The position numbers and the translations under genes are program-made. From assembly GCA_024711185.1 (NCBI GenBank), contig JANJTI010000374.1, positions 1 to 15,947 on the forward strand: DNA of 15,947 nt. Reading direction: 5' to 3'. Shown here in pieces: positions 8,101-14,422 of this stretch. Within the stretch, counting starts at the first letter, position 1. The number at the start of each line of letters is the position of its first letter. Origin of the DNA: Brevundimonas sp. (GTDB taxonomy: Bacteria > Pseudomonadota > Alphaproteobacteria > Caulobacterales > Caulobacteraceae). The notes below the pieces were generated by a model. It was not told where the DNA came from. It searched no databases and worked only from the letters and a program-made list of their open reading frames with translations.

Positions 8101-8156
8101 ACGGCGGCCAGTCCAGCCAGGGCCGAGGTGTCGCGGAGTCGCTTGCGCAAGGTCAT
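5142..8156 (-). CDS. TonB-dependent outer-membrane receptor
   Basis: A 1004-residue outer-membrane protein. Residues 1-27 form a Sec signal peptide (basic start, hydrophobic core, cleavage after GPALA). A TonB-box-like EVVVTGS follows at 46-52. The plug domain has SLRGLGANRTLVLLNGRR and the segment IDRVDVLKDGASSIYGSDAVAG, a plug signature. The rest is alternating amphipathic strands of the 22-strand barrel, ending FVRLSKSF with the terminal Phe needed for outer-membrane assembly. Energy comes from TonB-ExbBD; the ligand is unknown, and no TonB, ABC or regulator gene lies beside it. Several Cys pairs in barrel loops (for example CVGTNLPVSGRPC and CYLSENFPNDPIC) suggest loop disulfides. The start has AGGA about nine bases upstream. 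It is divergent from carB across a 333-bp region and is followed by a hairpin. Confidence 0.95.
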   Translation of the reverse strand: MTLRKRLRDTSALAGLAAVLIAGPALAQEPAPQQDEDQGQAAQLGEVVVTGSRIPQNEFTSSSSIQVLTTERAEQRGLSDTAQLLQSSTLAAGSPQVNATISSAFVTDGGPGSATISLRGLGANRTLVLLNGRRAGPAGTRGGVSAFDLNVIPQSAIDRVDVLKDGASSIYGSDAVAGVVNLITERARDGGEMSAFASVPFENGGEQFNISGSFGKTFDRGYLNFSADYYRQEKLAAGDRDYLYCRNQYVFEPGTNTRADRIDPRTGQPQCTDLTWGQVYVYGSNFSGRAGRFQYDYDGNLGNYIPTRPTNPAVSAQYPNAPAGFYLVNYDVPSRAVVNNLHPFALEESIIPETERYTAFVEGAYELGGGVEAYAELLLNRRESRTDSYRQFWNYTYTADFLDFYYGPGAGGDPVTGFTGLNFLSATPITDHFDQSQKVDYSRLVAGLRGDIRGWKWDVFAQYSRSDGDYTSDVILQDAVDSTSFKTSSCVGTNLPVSGRPCIDVDFTDPRFLAGDMTAAERAFLFDTETGNTVYEQYYLEGGIAGRLWDLPAGPLGMAAGFHVRKDEIVDTPGAVTLADNSWGLSGAGVTEGEETTNEVYVEFAVPLLADLPYVQALDLSLSGRYTDTDTSGDATTYKVGLNWAVSDAIRFRATHGTSFRAPALFELYLADQTSFIGQRNIDPCLNLDQRVADGTLQTTDTLYVNCRNPAGPGGGVPGNFTGGVSSAEVVTGGGLGVLEPETSRATVIGVVLTPPESNLSIAVDYFDIKIKDQVDVLGAGGILAACYLSENFPNDPICDQFDRNPVSSSIDQVRDSFLNVAEQNNRGLDFTTRWFHDFNWGTLTLDSQTTWTLESNQSTFADFGTDFLGDIGNPELVGNINATVSRGPWTAFWGFDWIGNQDNRPDRIRNGQSLFQVIDGRTTRIKADAEFTGFHSVSLTYESDGDGWTGGWTLSGGVANLFDELPPAASSTAVGTQGNSILASQYTEAYYGRRAFVRLSKSF

Positions 8157-8277
8157 CGATGAAATCCTGAGAGGCTTGACGTTTTGATCTTCGGCGGACC
8201 GGTGGGAGGGGTGACCACGGGCAGGCCCGCGAACACAATTCCGCCAATGAGGGGCCTACGGGGCAGCGAAATGGGGC

Positions 8278-8302
8278 GACAGTGTGGTCCCGGCGGACAG
8301 TG
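8278..8302. repeat. Direct repeat of GACAGTG, spaced 18 bp
   Basis: GACAGTG occurs at 8278-8284 and again at 8296-8302, in similar GC contexts, 122-146 bp upstream of the receptor ATG. Two direct half-sites in a divergent promoter region could bind a regulator. The motif is short and could recur by chance. Confidence 0.3.
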
Positions 8303-8381
8303 GAGGCCCAAATGCGGTTTTGGAGCGGCGCCGTAGCGCCAAGGCCACAAATCTGTCCTGACGCCGAAGCCGCAATTCGCC

Positions 8382-8410
8382 TTGCCCCCCGCGCGCCCCT
8401 TCTCTAGACG
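8382..8410 (+). promoter_or_regulatory. Candidate carB promoter, Caulobacter housekeeping-sigma type
   Basis: TTGCCCC (8382-8388) and TCTAGACG (8403-8410) are separated by 14 bp. They partly match the Caulobacter housekeeping-sigma consensus TTGACGS, N10-14, GCTANAWC, chiefly through TTG.C.S and CTANA. This would give a leader of about 75 bases before carB. The match is partial. Confidence 0.35.
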
Positions 8411-8489
8411 GGCCGCTTAACCGACAACCCGACCGATCCTGCGCCGGCCATGCCGCCTGCGCCGGGTTCGCGCGCGCGAGTGATGCCCC

Positions 8490-11400
8490 ATGCCGAAGCG
8501 GACCGACATCCAGTCCATCCTGATCATCGGGGCGGGGCCGATCGTGATCGGTCAAGCCTGTGAGTTCGATTACTCGGGCGTGCAGGCGTGCAAGGCGCTG
8601 AAGGCCGAGGGGTACCGGGTCATCCTGGTCAACTCCAACCCGGCCACGATCATGACCGACCCGGAGGTGGCCGACGCCACCTACATCGAGCCGATCACGC
8701 CCGAGATCGTCGAGAAGATCATCGCCGCCGAGAAGCCGGACGCCCTGCTGCCGACCATGGGCGGCCAGACGGCGCTGAACACGGCGCTGGCGCTGGAGCG
8801 CTCCGGGGCGCTCGCCCGCCACGGCGTCGAGATGATCGGGGCGAAGGCGGACGTCATCGACAAGGCCGAGGACCGCCAGAAATTCCGCGACGCCATGGAC
8901 AAGCTGGGTCTCGAGAGCCCGCGCTCGAAGGCGATCCACCACATCGACGAGGCCGAGGACGCCCTCGCCTTCGTCGGCCTGCCGGCGATCATCCGCCCCA
9001 GCTTCACCCTGGCTGGCACCGGGGGCGGCATCGCCTACAACGTCGAGGAGTTCCGCGAGATCGTCGAGCGCGGCCTCGATCTGTCGCCGACCACCGAGGT
9101 GCTGATCGAGGAGAGCGTGCTCGGCTGGAAGGAGTACGAGATGGAGGTGGTCCGCGACCGGGCGGACAACTGCATCATCATCTGCTCGATTGAGAACGTG
9201 GACCCGATGGGGGTGCACACCGGCGACTCGATCACGGTCGCCCCCGCGCTGACGCTGACCGACAAGGAATACCAGCGGATGCGCACCGGCTCGATCAACG
9301 TGCTGCGCGAGATCGGGGTGGAGACCGGCGGCTCCAACGTCCAGTGGGCCATCAATCCCAAAGACGGCCGCATGGTCGTCATCGAGATGAACCCGCGCGT
9401 GTCGCGCTCGTCGGCGCTGGCCTCCAAGGCCACGGGCTTCCCGATCGCCAAGGTCGCGGCCCGTCTGGCCGTCGGCTACACCCTGGACGAACTGCAGAAC
9501 GACATCACCCGGGTGACGCCGGCCTCGTTCGAGCCCTCGATCGACTACGTGGTCACCAAGATTCCCCGCTTCGCCTTCGAGAAGTACCCGGGCTCCGAGC
9601 CCTACCTGACCACCTCGATGAAGTCGGTGGGCGAGGTGATGGCCATCGGCCGCACCTTCCAGGAGTCGATGCAGAAGGCGCTGCGCGGGCTGGAGACCGG
9701 CCTGACCGGCTTCAACGAGGTCGAGATCGACGGCGTCGCCGACGTCGAGGACGAGGCCTCGGCCAAGGCGGCGGTGCTGCGCGCCCTGGGCCAGCCGACG
9801 CCGGACCGCCTCCGCGTCATCGCCCAGGCCTTCCGGCACGGGCTGACCGTCGAGGAGGTCGAGGCGGCCTGCTCGTACGAGCCTTGGTTCCTGCGCCAGA
9901 TCGCCGACATCGTGCGGACCGAGGGCCATATCCGCGTGCAGGGCCTGCCGGCCGACGCCGTCGCCTTCCGCCGGCTGAAGGCCAAGGGCTTCTCCGACGC
10001 CCGCCTGGCGCAGCTGACCGGAGCGAGCGAGGCCGAGGTGCGCAAGGCCCGCCGCGCTCTGGGCGTGCGCCCCGCATTCAAGCGCATCGACACCTGCGCG
10101 GCCGAGTTCGCCAGCGCCACGGCCTACATGTACTCGACCTACGAGACCGGCGCCCTGGGCCAGGCGCCGGCCTGCGAAGCGGAGCCAAGCGACAGAAAGA
10201 AGGCGATAATTCTGGGCGGGGGGCCGAACCGGATCGGGCAAGGCATCGAGTTCGATTACTGCTGCTGCCACGCGGCCTTCGCCTTCGCAGACATCGGCGT
10301 CGAGTCGATCATGGTCAACTGCAACCCCGAGACCGTGTCGACCGACTACGACACCTCGGACCGGCTGTATTTCGAGCCGCTGACGGCCGAGGACGTGCTG
10401 GAGCTGATCGACGTCGAGCGCTCGAAGGGCGAACTGCTGGGCGTCGTGGTGCAGTTCGGCGGCCAGACGCCGCTGAAGCTGGCCCATGCGCTGCAGGAAG
10501 ACGGCGTGCCGATCCTCGGCACCAGCGTCGACTCCATCGACCTGGCCGAGGACCGCGAGCGCTTCCAGAAGATGCTGCACGACATCGGGCTGATGCAGCC
10601 GCCGAACGGCCTTGCCCGCTCGGCCGAGGAGGCCGCTCAGAAGGCCGAGGAGGTCGGCTATCCGGTCGTCCTGCGTCCGTCCTACGTGCTGGGCGGGCGG
10701 GGGATGCAGATCGTCCACGACCGCGAACAGCTGGACCGCTACGTCCATGAGGCGATGCAGGTCTCCGGCGACGATCCGGTGCTGATCGACCACTACCTGA
10801 ACCGCGCCACCGAGGTGGACGTCGACGCCCTGTGTGACGACGAGACGGTCTTCGTGGCCGGCGTGCTGGAGCATATCGAGGAAGCCGGCGTGCACTCGGG
10901 CGACAGCGCCTGTTCGATGCCGCCCTATTCGCTGCGGCCCGAAACCATCGCCGAGTTGAAGCGGCAGACCGAGGCCATGGCCCGCGCCCTGAAGGTGCGC
11001 GGCCTGATGAACGTCCAGTTCGCCATCGAGGAGCCGCACTCCGACGCGCCGCGGATCTTCGTGCTGGAGGTCAATCCGCGCGCCAGCCGCACGGTGCCCT
11101 TCGTGGCCAAGACCATGGGCGCGCCGGTGGCCGCGATCGCGGCGAAGGTGATGGCCGGCGAGAAACTGGCCTCGTTCGGCCTGACCGACCGGAAACTGGA
11201 CCACATCGCCGTCAAGGAGGCGGTGTTCCCGTTCGCCCGCTTCGCCGGCGTCGACACGGTGCTGGGTCCCGAGATGCGCTCGACCGGCGAGGTCATGGGC
11301 CTGGACTGGAGGCGGGACGACGAGGCCGACCTGGGTCCCGCCTTCGCCCGCGCCTTCGCGAAGAGCCAGATCGGCGGGGGCACGGTGCTGCCGACATCGG

Positions 11401-11789
11401 GGTGCGCCTTCGTCTCGGTCAAGGACGGCGACAAGCCGTTCGTTCTGGACGCCGCCCGCGCCCTGCTGGCCGAGGGATTCACCCTGATCGCGACCGGCGG
11501 CACGCACGCCTTCCTCGAGCAGCAGGGCCTGCCGGTCGGGCATGTGAAGAAGGTGCTGGAAGGCCGTCCGCACATCGTCGACGCGATGAAGAACGGCGAG
11601 GTCCAGCTGGTCATCAACACCACCGAGGGCAAGCAGTCGCTGCAGGACAGCTTCAGCCTGCGCCGCACGGCGCTGATGATGAAGATCCCCTACTACACCA
11701 CCGTCCCGGCCGCCTTCGCGGCGGCCCGCGCCATCGCCGCCATCAAGGCCGGCGACCTGGATGTGCGGCCGGTGCAGGGATACGCCTGA
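8490..11789 (+). CDS. carB: Carbamoyl-phosphate synthetase large subunit CarB
   Basis: A complete 1099-residue CarB (E. coli 1073). It turns ammonia from CarA, bicarbonate and two ATP into carbamoyl phosphate in the cytoplasm, for pyrimidines and arginine. It starts [17 protein letters not shown], the family N terminus, so the start is secure despite a weak GAG Shine-Dalgarno nine bases upstream. Domains: carboxyphosphate ATP-grasp about 1-400, oligomerisation about 400-565, carbamoyl-phosphate ATP-grasp about 568-965 (second [16 protein letters not shown] motif), MGS-like allosteric domain about 969-1099. In the last, ATGGT, the Lys before VLEGRPHI and INTTEG match the UMP-binding residues Thr974, Thr977, Lys993, Asn1015 and Thr1017 of E. 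coli, so UMP inhibition is likely. Unusually, carA is not adjacent: it lies about 8.4 kb away, divergently oriented. Confidence 0.98.
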   Translation: MPKRTDIQSILIIGAGPIVIGQACEFDYSGVQACKALKAEGYRVILVNSNPATIMTDPEVADATYIEPITPEIVEKIIAAEKPDALLPTMGGQTALNTALALERSGALARHGVEMIGAKADVIDKAEDRQKFRDAMDKLGLESPRSKAIHHIDEAEDALAFVGLPAIIRPSFTLAGTGGGIAYNVEEFREIVERGLDLSPTTEVLIEESVLGWKEYEMEVVRDRADNCIIICSIENVDPMGVHTGDSITVAPALTLTDKEYQRMRTGSINVLREIGVETGGSNVQWAINPKDGRMVVIEMNPRVSRSSALASKATGFPIAKVAARLAVGYTLDELQNDITRVTPASFEPSIDYVVTKIPRFAFEKYPGSEPYLTTSMKSVGEVMAIGRTFQESMQKALRGLETGLTGFNEVEIDGVADVEDEASAKAAVLRALGQPTPDRLRVIAQAFRHGLTVEEVEAACSYEPWFLRQIADIVRTEGHIRVQGLPADAVAFRRLKAKGFSDARLAQLTGASEAEVRKARRALGVRPAFKRIDTCAAEFASATAYMYSTYETGALGQAPACEAEPSDRKKAIILGGGPNRIGQGIEFDYCCCHAAFAFADIGVESIMVNCNPETVSTDYDTSDRLYFEPLTAEDVLELIDVERSKGELLGVVVQFGGQTPLKLAHALQEDGVPILGTSVDSIDLAEDRERFQKMLHDIGLMQPPNGLARSAEEAAQKAEEVGYPVVLRPSYVLGGRGMQIVHDREQLDRYVHEAMQVSGDDPVLIDHYLNRATEVDVDALCDDETVFVAGVLEHIEEAGVHSGDSACSMPPYSLRPETIAELKRQTEAMARALKVRGLMNVQFAIEEPHSDAPRIFVLEVNPRASRTVPFVAKTMGAPVAAIAAKVMAGEKLASFGLTDRKLDHIAVKEAVFPFARFAGVDTVLGPEMRSTGEVMGLDWRRDDEADLGPAFARAFAKSQIGGGTVLPTSGCAFVSVKDGDKPFVLDAARALLAEGFTLIATGGTHAFLEQQGLPVGHVKKVLEGRPHIVDAMKNGEVQLVINTTEGKQSLQDSFSLRRTALMMKIPYYTTVPAAFAAARAIAAIKAGDLDVRPVQGYA

Positions 11790-11837
11790 AGGGACGGACA
11801 GTTCGCGACGATTTCGAACAGTCGCTGAACAGTGTGC

Positions 11838-11854
11838 GGCCCCGGAACGGGGTC
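11838..11854 (+). terminator. Short hairpin after carB
   Basis: GGCCCCG and CGGGGTC form a seven-base stem (one G-U pair) with a GAA loop, 49 bases after the carB stop. No U-tract follows, so it may be a weak or Rho-assisted terminator, or only structure in a GC-rich spacer. Confidence 0.3.
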
Positions 11855-11881
11855 TGGCCAGACACACACGTCAGTCCCCAC

Positions 11882-11999
11882 GGCGACATCGCCGCGACAT
11901 CGCGGATACCTGCCCGCGATATTGGGCGACATCGGCGGGACACGAGGGCGACCGCGCGTGGACCCGGCGACGGGTTCACGCGACAGCGGCGACATTCAC
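11882..11999. promoter_or_regulatory. Array of near-palindromic GCGACATCGC elements upstream of the HTH gene
   Basis: Two perfect five-base-arm palindromes, GGCGA-CA-TCGCC (11882-11893) and CGCGA-CA-TCGCG (11893-11904), share one base. A third, less perfect copy GGCGA-CA-TCGGC lies at 11925-11936 and a half-conserved one GGCGA-CA-TTCAC at 11988-11999. Centres are 11, 32 and 63 bp apart, close to whole helical turns. They sit 40-157 bp before the start of a small helix-turn-helix protein, so an autoregulatory operator array is a natural guess. Binding is not shown. Confidence 0.4.
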
Positions 12000-12038
12000 A
12001 CGACCGGATCTGACGCATCCCTGCGCCACCCTGGCCGC

Positions 12039-12461
12039 ATGGACCACCATCGGCTGAGGAAATATCGCGGTCCCGAGACGTGGGCGCAGGTCCGGGAGGC
12101 CTACATCGCCGGCGAGCCGGCGCCGGCGGTCGCGCGCCGTTTCGACGTCGGCCTGTCCAACCTGCGGCGGCGGGCGCGGCTGGAAGGCTGGACGCGCAAT
12201 CGTATCGCCGAAAGGCTGGATCTCAAGCCGGTGCGCGGCGCGTCCGACGGAACGCGGCCGGCGCCCTCGGCTCGCGCGGCTCCGCCGACGCGCGAGCCGA
12301 TGCCGCCATGGATCGACCCGGAGGTCGCCTACGAGTGCGCGATGTGGCGCGCCAGCTGGATGGTCAGCCAGGGTCGGGCGGCCGAGGCGGAGGCCCTGAT
12401 GAAGGCGGCGGACCGGCTGAAGCAGATGCACCCGAAACTGTCGTTCGAGCCGCCGACCTAG
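12039..12461 (+). CDS. Small helix-turn-helix protein, function unknown
   Basis: A 140-residue basic protein starting MDHHRLRKYRGPETW. Residues 14-52 (WAQVREAYIAGE...ARRFDVGLSNLRRRARLEGW) read as a helix-turn-helix of the kind seen in phage-terminase small subunits and transposase-like DNA binders: a long first helix, 'AGEPAPAVARRFDV', then a basic recognition helix ending in EGW. Residues 65-90 are a Pro/Ala-rich linker. The C-terminal part (about 93-130) is acidic/hydrophobic helix and may mediate oligomer contacts. No Shine-Dalgarno is evident. The frame stays open upstream to 11832, but that part runs through the palindrome array and looks non-coding, so I prefer the ATG at 12039. It follows carB by 249 bp and converges on the symporter gene. 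It may regulate its own upstream array, or be a domesticated phage remnant; both are inference. Confidence 0.65.
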   Translation: MDHHRLRKYRGPETWAQVREAYIAGEPAPAVARRFDVGLSNLRRRARLEGWTRNRIAERLDLKPVRGASDGTRPAPSARAAPPTREPMPPWIDPEVAYECAMWRASWMVSQGRAAEAEALMKAADRLKQMHPKLSFEPPT

Positions 12462-12489
12462 GGGATCGCCGCCTCCGGCCCTAGATCCC
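12462..12489. terminator. Hairpin between the convergent HTH and symporter genes
   Basis: GGGATC (12462-12467) pairs with GATCCC (12484-12489), and inside it GCCG pairs with CGGC around a four-base loop, leaving a CCTA bulge. It starts right after the HTH stop and its right arm overlaps the symporter stop, the place for a shared bidirectional terminator. There is no flanking T-run. Confidence 0.4.
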
Positions 12490-13776
12490 AGCTCCCGCCT
12501 CCGGATCGGCCGTCGCGTCCCTGCCCTCGACGATCCGGGCGGCGGCGAGGTCGGCGGTGACGTTGCCGATGGTGCGGAAGATGTCGGGCACGACCTCGAC
12601 CGCCAGCAGCAGGGGCAGGACCTCGAGCGGCAGGCCCATGACGATGGCGATGGGGGCGATGGAGGCGAAGAAGCTGACCTGGCCCGGCAGACCGACCGTG
12701 CCGACGCTGACGGCCAGCGCCGTCACCGAGCCGGCGACGAGCACGCCCGGGGTCAGCTCGATGCCGTACAGGTGGGCCACGTAGATACAGACCGCGAGGT
12801 TGGCCACGGTGGAGGTGATGCGGAACACCGCCACCGCCAGCGGCAGGACGAGGCCGGCCGTCGCGGCCGAGACGCCGAGGCGGTCGCGGGCGCGCTCGAC
12901 CATCACCGGCAGACAGGCCAACGACGACTGGGTCGAGAAGGCCACCACCTGGGCCGGGGCGGCGGCGCGGGCGAAGCGCGGCAGGCTGACCCGGCCCCAC
13001 AGCACCGCCACGACATAGATGAGCAGGATCAGCCCGATCAGCGAGAGGACGACGAGGGCGATGTAGTGGCCGAGCACCCCGGCCGCGCCGAGGCCGGCGC
13101 GAAGGCCGACGCCCAGCGACAGGGCGAAGACGCCGATGGGGGCGGCGCGCAGCACCCAGTGGACGATGACCACCATGGTCTCGGCCACGGCCTCGAAGAA
13201 GACCGTCATGGGCTGCCGCAGACGGGCCGGCAGGCGGGTGGCGGCGAAACCGAAGACGATGGCGAAGACCACGATGCCGAGGATGGCGTCGTCGGCGGCG
13301 GCGCGGATCGGATTGGAGGGGGCGAGACTGGTCAGGAAGGCCCCGAGCCCCCCGCCGCCGAGGTTCTCGCGCACCGCCGCGTCGCCGTGGGCGCCGGCCA
13401 GCAGCAGGCGGCCGCCCTCGGGGTCGATCGGCCACATGGCGTGGAGCCCCTGGGAGGCGAGCACGCCGTAGAGGGTGGCGCCGACCAGCAGGGCGGCGAA
13501 GACCCACACCGCCTTCAGGGCGAGGCGGCCGGTGGCGGCGGCGTCCGCGATCGAGGCGATGCCGGTGACCAGCAGGCTGAAGACCAGCGGGATGATGGTC
13601 ATGCGCAGGGCGTTGAGCCACAGCTGGCCTATGCCCTCGACCATGGCGACGGTCCCCTCCCCGCCGGGGATGCCCCAGGCCTGGGCGGCGGCTCCGGCCG
13701 CGAGTCCGGCGACGAGCGCCGTCAGCACCTGCAGGCTGAGCGAGGACAGGACGGCGGCGGTGCGGGAGCGGGTCAT
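12481..13776 (-). CDS. Dicarboxylate/amino acid:cation symporter (DAACS, GltP/DctA family)
   Basis: A 431-residue inner-membrane transporter of the glutamate/C4-dicarboxylate symporter family. It shows LRMTIIPLVFSLLVTGI in segment 2, the hairpin-1 serine-rich stretch AFSTQSSLACLP (279-290), hairpin-2 SVGTVGLPG (357-365), and the segment-8 signature PDIFRTIGNVTADL (397-410). Asp398, Arg401, Asn405 and Asp409 match Asp394, Arg397, Asn401 and Asp405 of GltPh. Arg401 would hold an acidic side chain, so a dicarboxylate or acidic amino acid is plausible. Oddly, the segment-7 NMDGT motif is replaced by FRITS (318-322), losing the Asp that coordinates sodium in GltPh. Coupling may therefore use protons or differ otherwise. 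The start has little Shine-Dalgarno. It is divergent from the M50-like gene and converges on the HTH gene with a 19-bp gap. Confidence 0.9.
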   Translation of the reverse strand: MTRSRTAAVLSSLSLQVLTALVAGLAAGAAAQAWGIPGGEGTVAMVEGIGQLWLNALRMTIIPLVFSLLVTGIASIADAAATGRLALKAVWVFAALLVGATLYGVLASQGLHAMWPIDPEGGRLLLAGAHGDAAVRENLGGGGLGAFLTSLAPSNPIRAAADDAILGIVVFAIVFGFAATRLPARLRQPMTVFFEAVAETMVVIVHWVLRAAPIGVFALSLGVGLRAGLGAAGVLGHYIALVVLSLIGLILLIYVVAVLWGRVSLPRFARAAAPAQVVAFSTQSSLACLPVMVERARDRLGVSAATAGLVLPLAVAVFRITSTVANLAVCIYVAHLYGIELTPGVLVAGSVTALAVSVGTVGLPGQVSFFASIAPIAIVMGLPLEVLPLLLAVEVVPDIFRTIGNVTADLAAARIVEGRDATADPEAGAGI

Positions 13777-13832
13777 CCGGCGAAGCTAGGCGCCGCCGAA
13801 CGGTTTGACCATCCGTCTCCGACGACGGGGTG

Positions 13833-13845
13833 AACGATCGTTAAC
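13833..13845. repeat. Palindrome AACGATCGTT overlapping GTTAAC in a divergent promoter region
   Basis: A perfect ten-base palindrome (13833-13842) overlaps a second six-base palindrome (13840-13845) in the 127-bp spacer between the divergent symporter and M50-like genes. It is the most AT-rich spot of the spacer and is a candidate operator for one or both genes. No regulator can be assigned. Confidence 0.3.
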
Positions 13846-13903
13846 TGGACCGGCGCGGCGGCGCGGCACAGGCTCCACCGTCAGGCTTGCGGAGGGCGGG
13901 CAG

Positions 13904-14422
13904 ATGCAGCGGTTGCGAACCGGACCCGGCTTCTACGGCCTGCTGCTTCTGGCCGGTTTGATGACCTTCGTCCTGCATGAAGGCGCGCACTGGGCCGCGG
14001 CCGAAGCGCTGGGCTACGACGGGTACTTCACCCTGAATCGGGCCGGGGCGCGCGGAGCCGTGACGGACCGGCACAGGCTTCTGATCGCGGCGGCGGGACC
14101 GGCGGCGACCATCGTCCAGGGCGTGGTCGCCTGGGCGCTTGTGCAGGCTCGGGGCAGCCGCATCGCCTGGGCCTTCCTGTTCCAGGCCGCCTTCATGCGG
14201 CTGATGGCGACGGTGATCACCTTCTGGAACCCGAACGACGAGGCGCGGGTGGGAGCCCAGCTGGGCCTCGGGACCTGGACCCTGCCCATCGTGGTGACGG
14301 CGGGGCTGTTCGCGCTGCTCGCGCTGGGCAGTCGACGGCTGCGCCTCGGCCCGGCGGCGCTGGGCCTTTCGTGGCTGATCGCCTCGGCCGGAGTGACCGC
14401 GATCGTGTTCAGCGGCCTGTGA
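13904..14422 (+). CDS. Small integral-membrane M50-like metalloprotease homologue
   Basis: A 172-residue, very hydrophobic protein with about five membrane segments. The first carries HEGAH (25-29), an HExxH zinc motif buried in a helix, as in site-2-protease-type (M50) intramembrane enzymes. AAAGPAAT (62-69) matches the small-residue 'GP' segment after it, and NPNDEARVG (109-117) supplies a likely third zinc ligand, Asp112, in place of the usual NxxPxxxLDG. It is far shorter than RseP-type proteases and has no PDZ domain. The ATG at 13904 is preferred to upstream codons because GGAGG lies ten bases before it and the membrane segment follows at once. It is divergent from the symporter and its last 14 bases overlap mnmH tail to tail. 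The substrate is unknown; a non-proteolytic role is possible. Confidence 0.75.
   Translation: MQRLRTGPGFYGLLLLAGLMTFVLHEGAHWAAAEALGYDGYFTLNRAGARGAVTDRHRLLIAAAGPAATIVQGVVAWALVQARGSRIAWAFLFQAAFMRLMATVITFWNPNDEARVGAQLGLGTWTLPIVVTAGLFALLALGSRRLRLGPAALGLSWLIASAGVTAIVFSGL

Larger units (their letters stand above)
8157..8489. other. Divergent intergenic region between the TonB receptor and carB
   Basis: A 333-bp stretch that must hold the start signals for both flanking genes. I see a candidate carB promoter at 8382-8410, a pair of direct repeats at 8278-8302, a small inverted repeat GGCGC-CGTA-GCGCC at 8327-8340, and an out-of-frame ATG at 8450 that opens a 37-codon frame overlapping the carB start. 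No convincing promoter for the receptor, and no riboswitch or RNA gene, was recognised. Confidence 0.6.

Noticed and set aside
5349..8162. 937-codon open frame on plus, opposite the TonB receptor
   Set aside because: The receptor on the minus strand has a signal peptide, plug, barrel and terminal Phe. The plus frame is low-complexity Val/Arg/Gly/Ala and is a strand shadow.
8256..11867. 1203-codon open frame on minus, opposite carB
   Set aside because: CarB is unmistakable on plus. The minus frame is a His/Gly/Arg/Asp-rich shadow of its codon usage.
11882..11999. CRISPR array
   Set aside because: Repeats are 10-12 bp, irregularly spaced, with no constant-length spacers and no cas genes nearby.
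11832..12038. Upstream in-frame extension of the HTH gene
   Set aside because: It runs through the carB hairpin and the palindrome array and gives a low-complexity peptide, so it is more likely regulatory DNA than coding.
12772..13833. 353-codon open frame on plus, opposite the symporter
   Set aside because: Composed almost wholly of Gly, Asp, Glu, His and Arg, with no domain; it mirrors the hydrophobic codons of the symporter.
13805..13903. Longer N terminus for the M50-like protein
   Set aside because: The added residues are Arg/Gly-rich with no role, while the ATG at 13904 has GGAGG at good spacing and leads directly into the first membrane helix.
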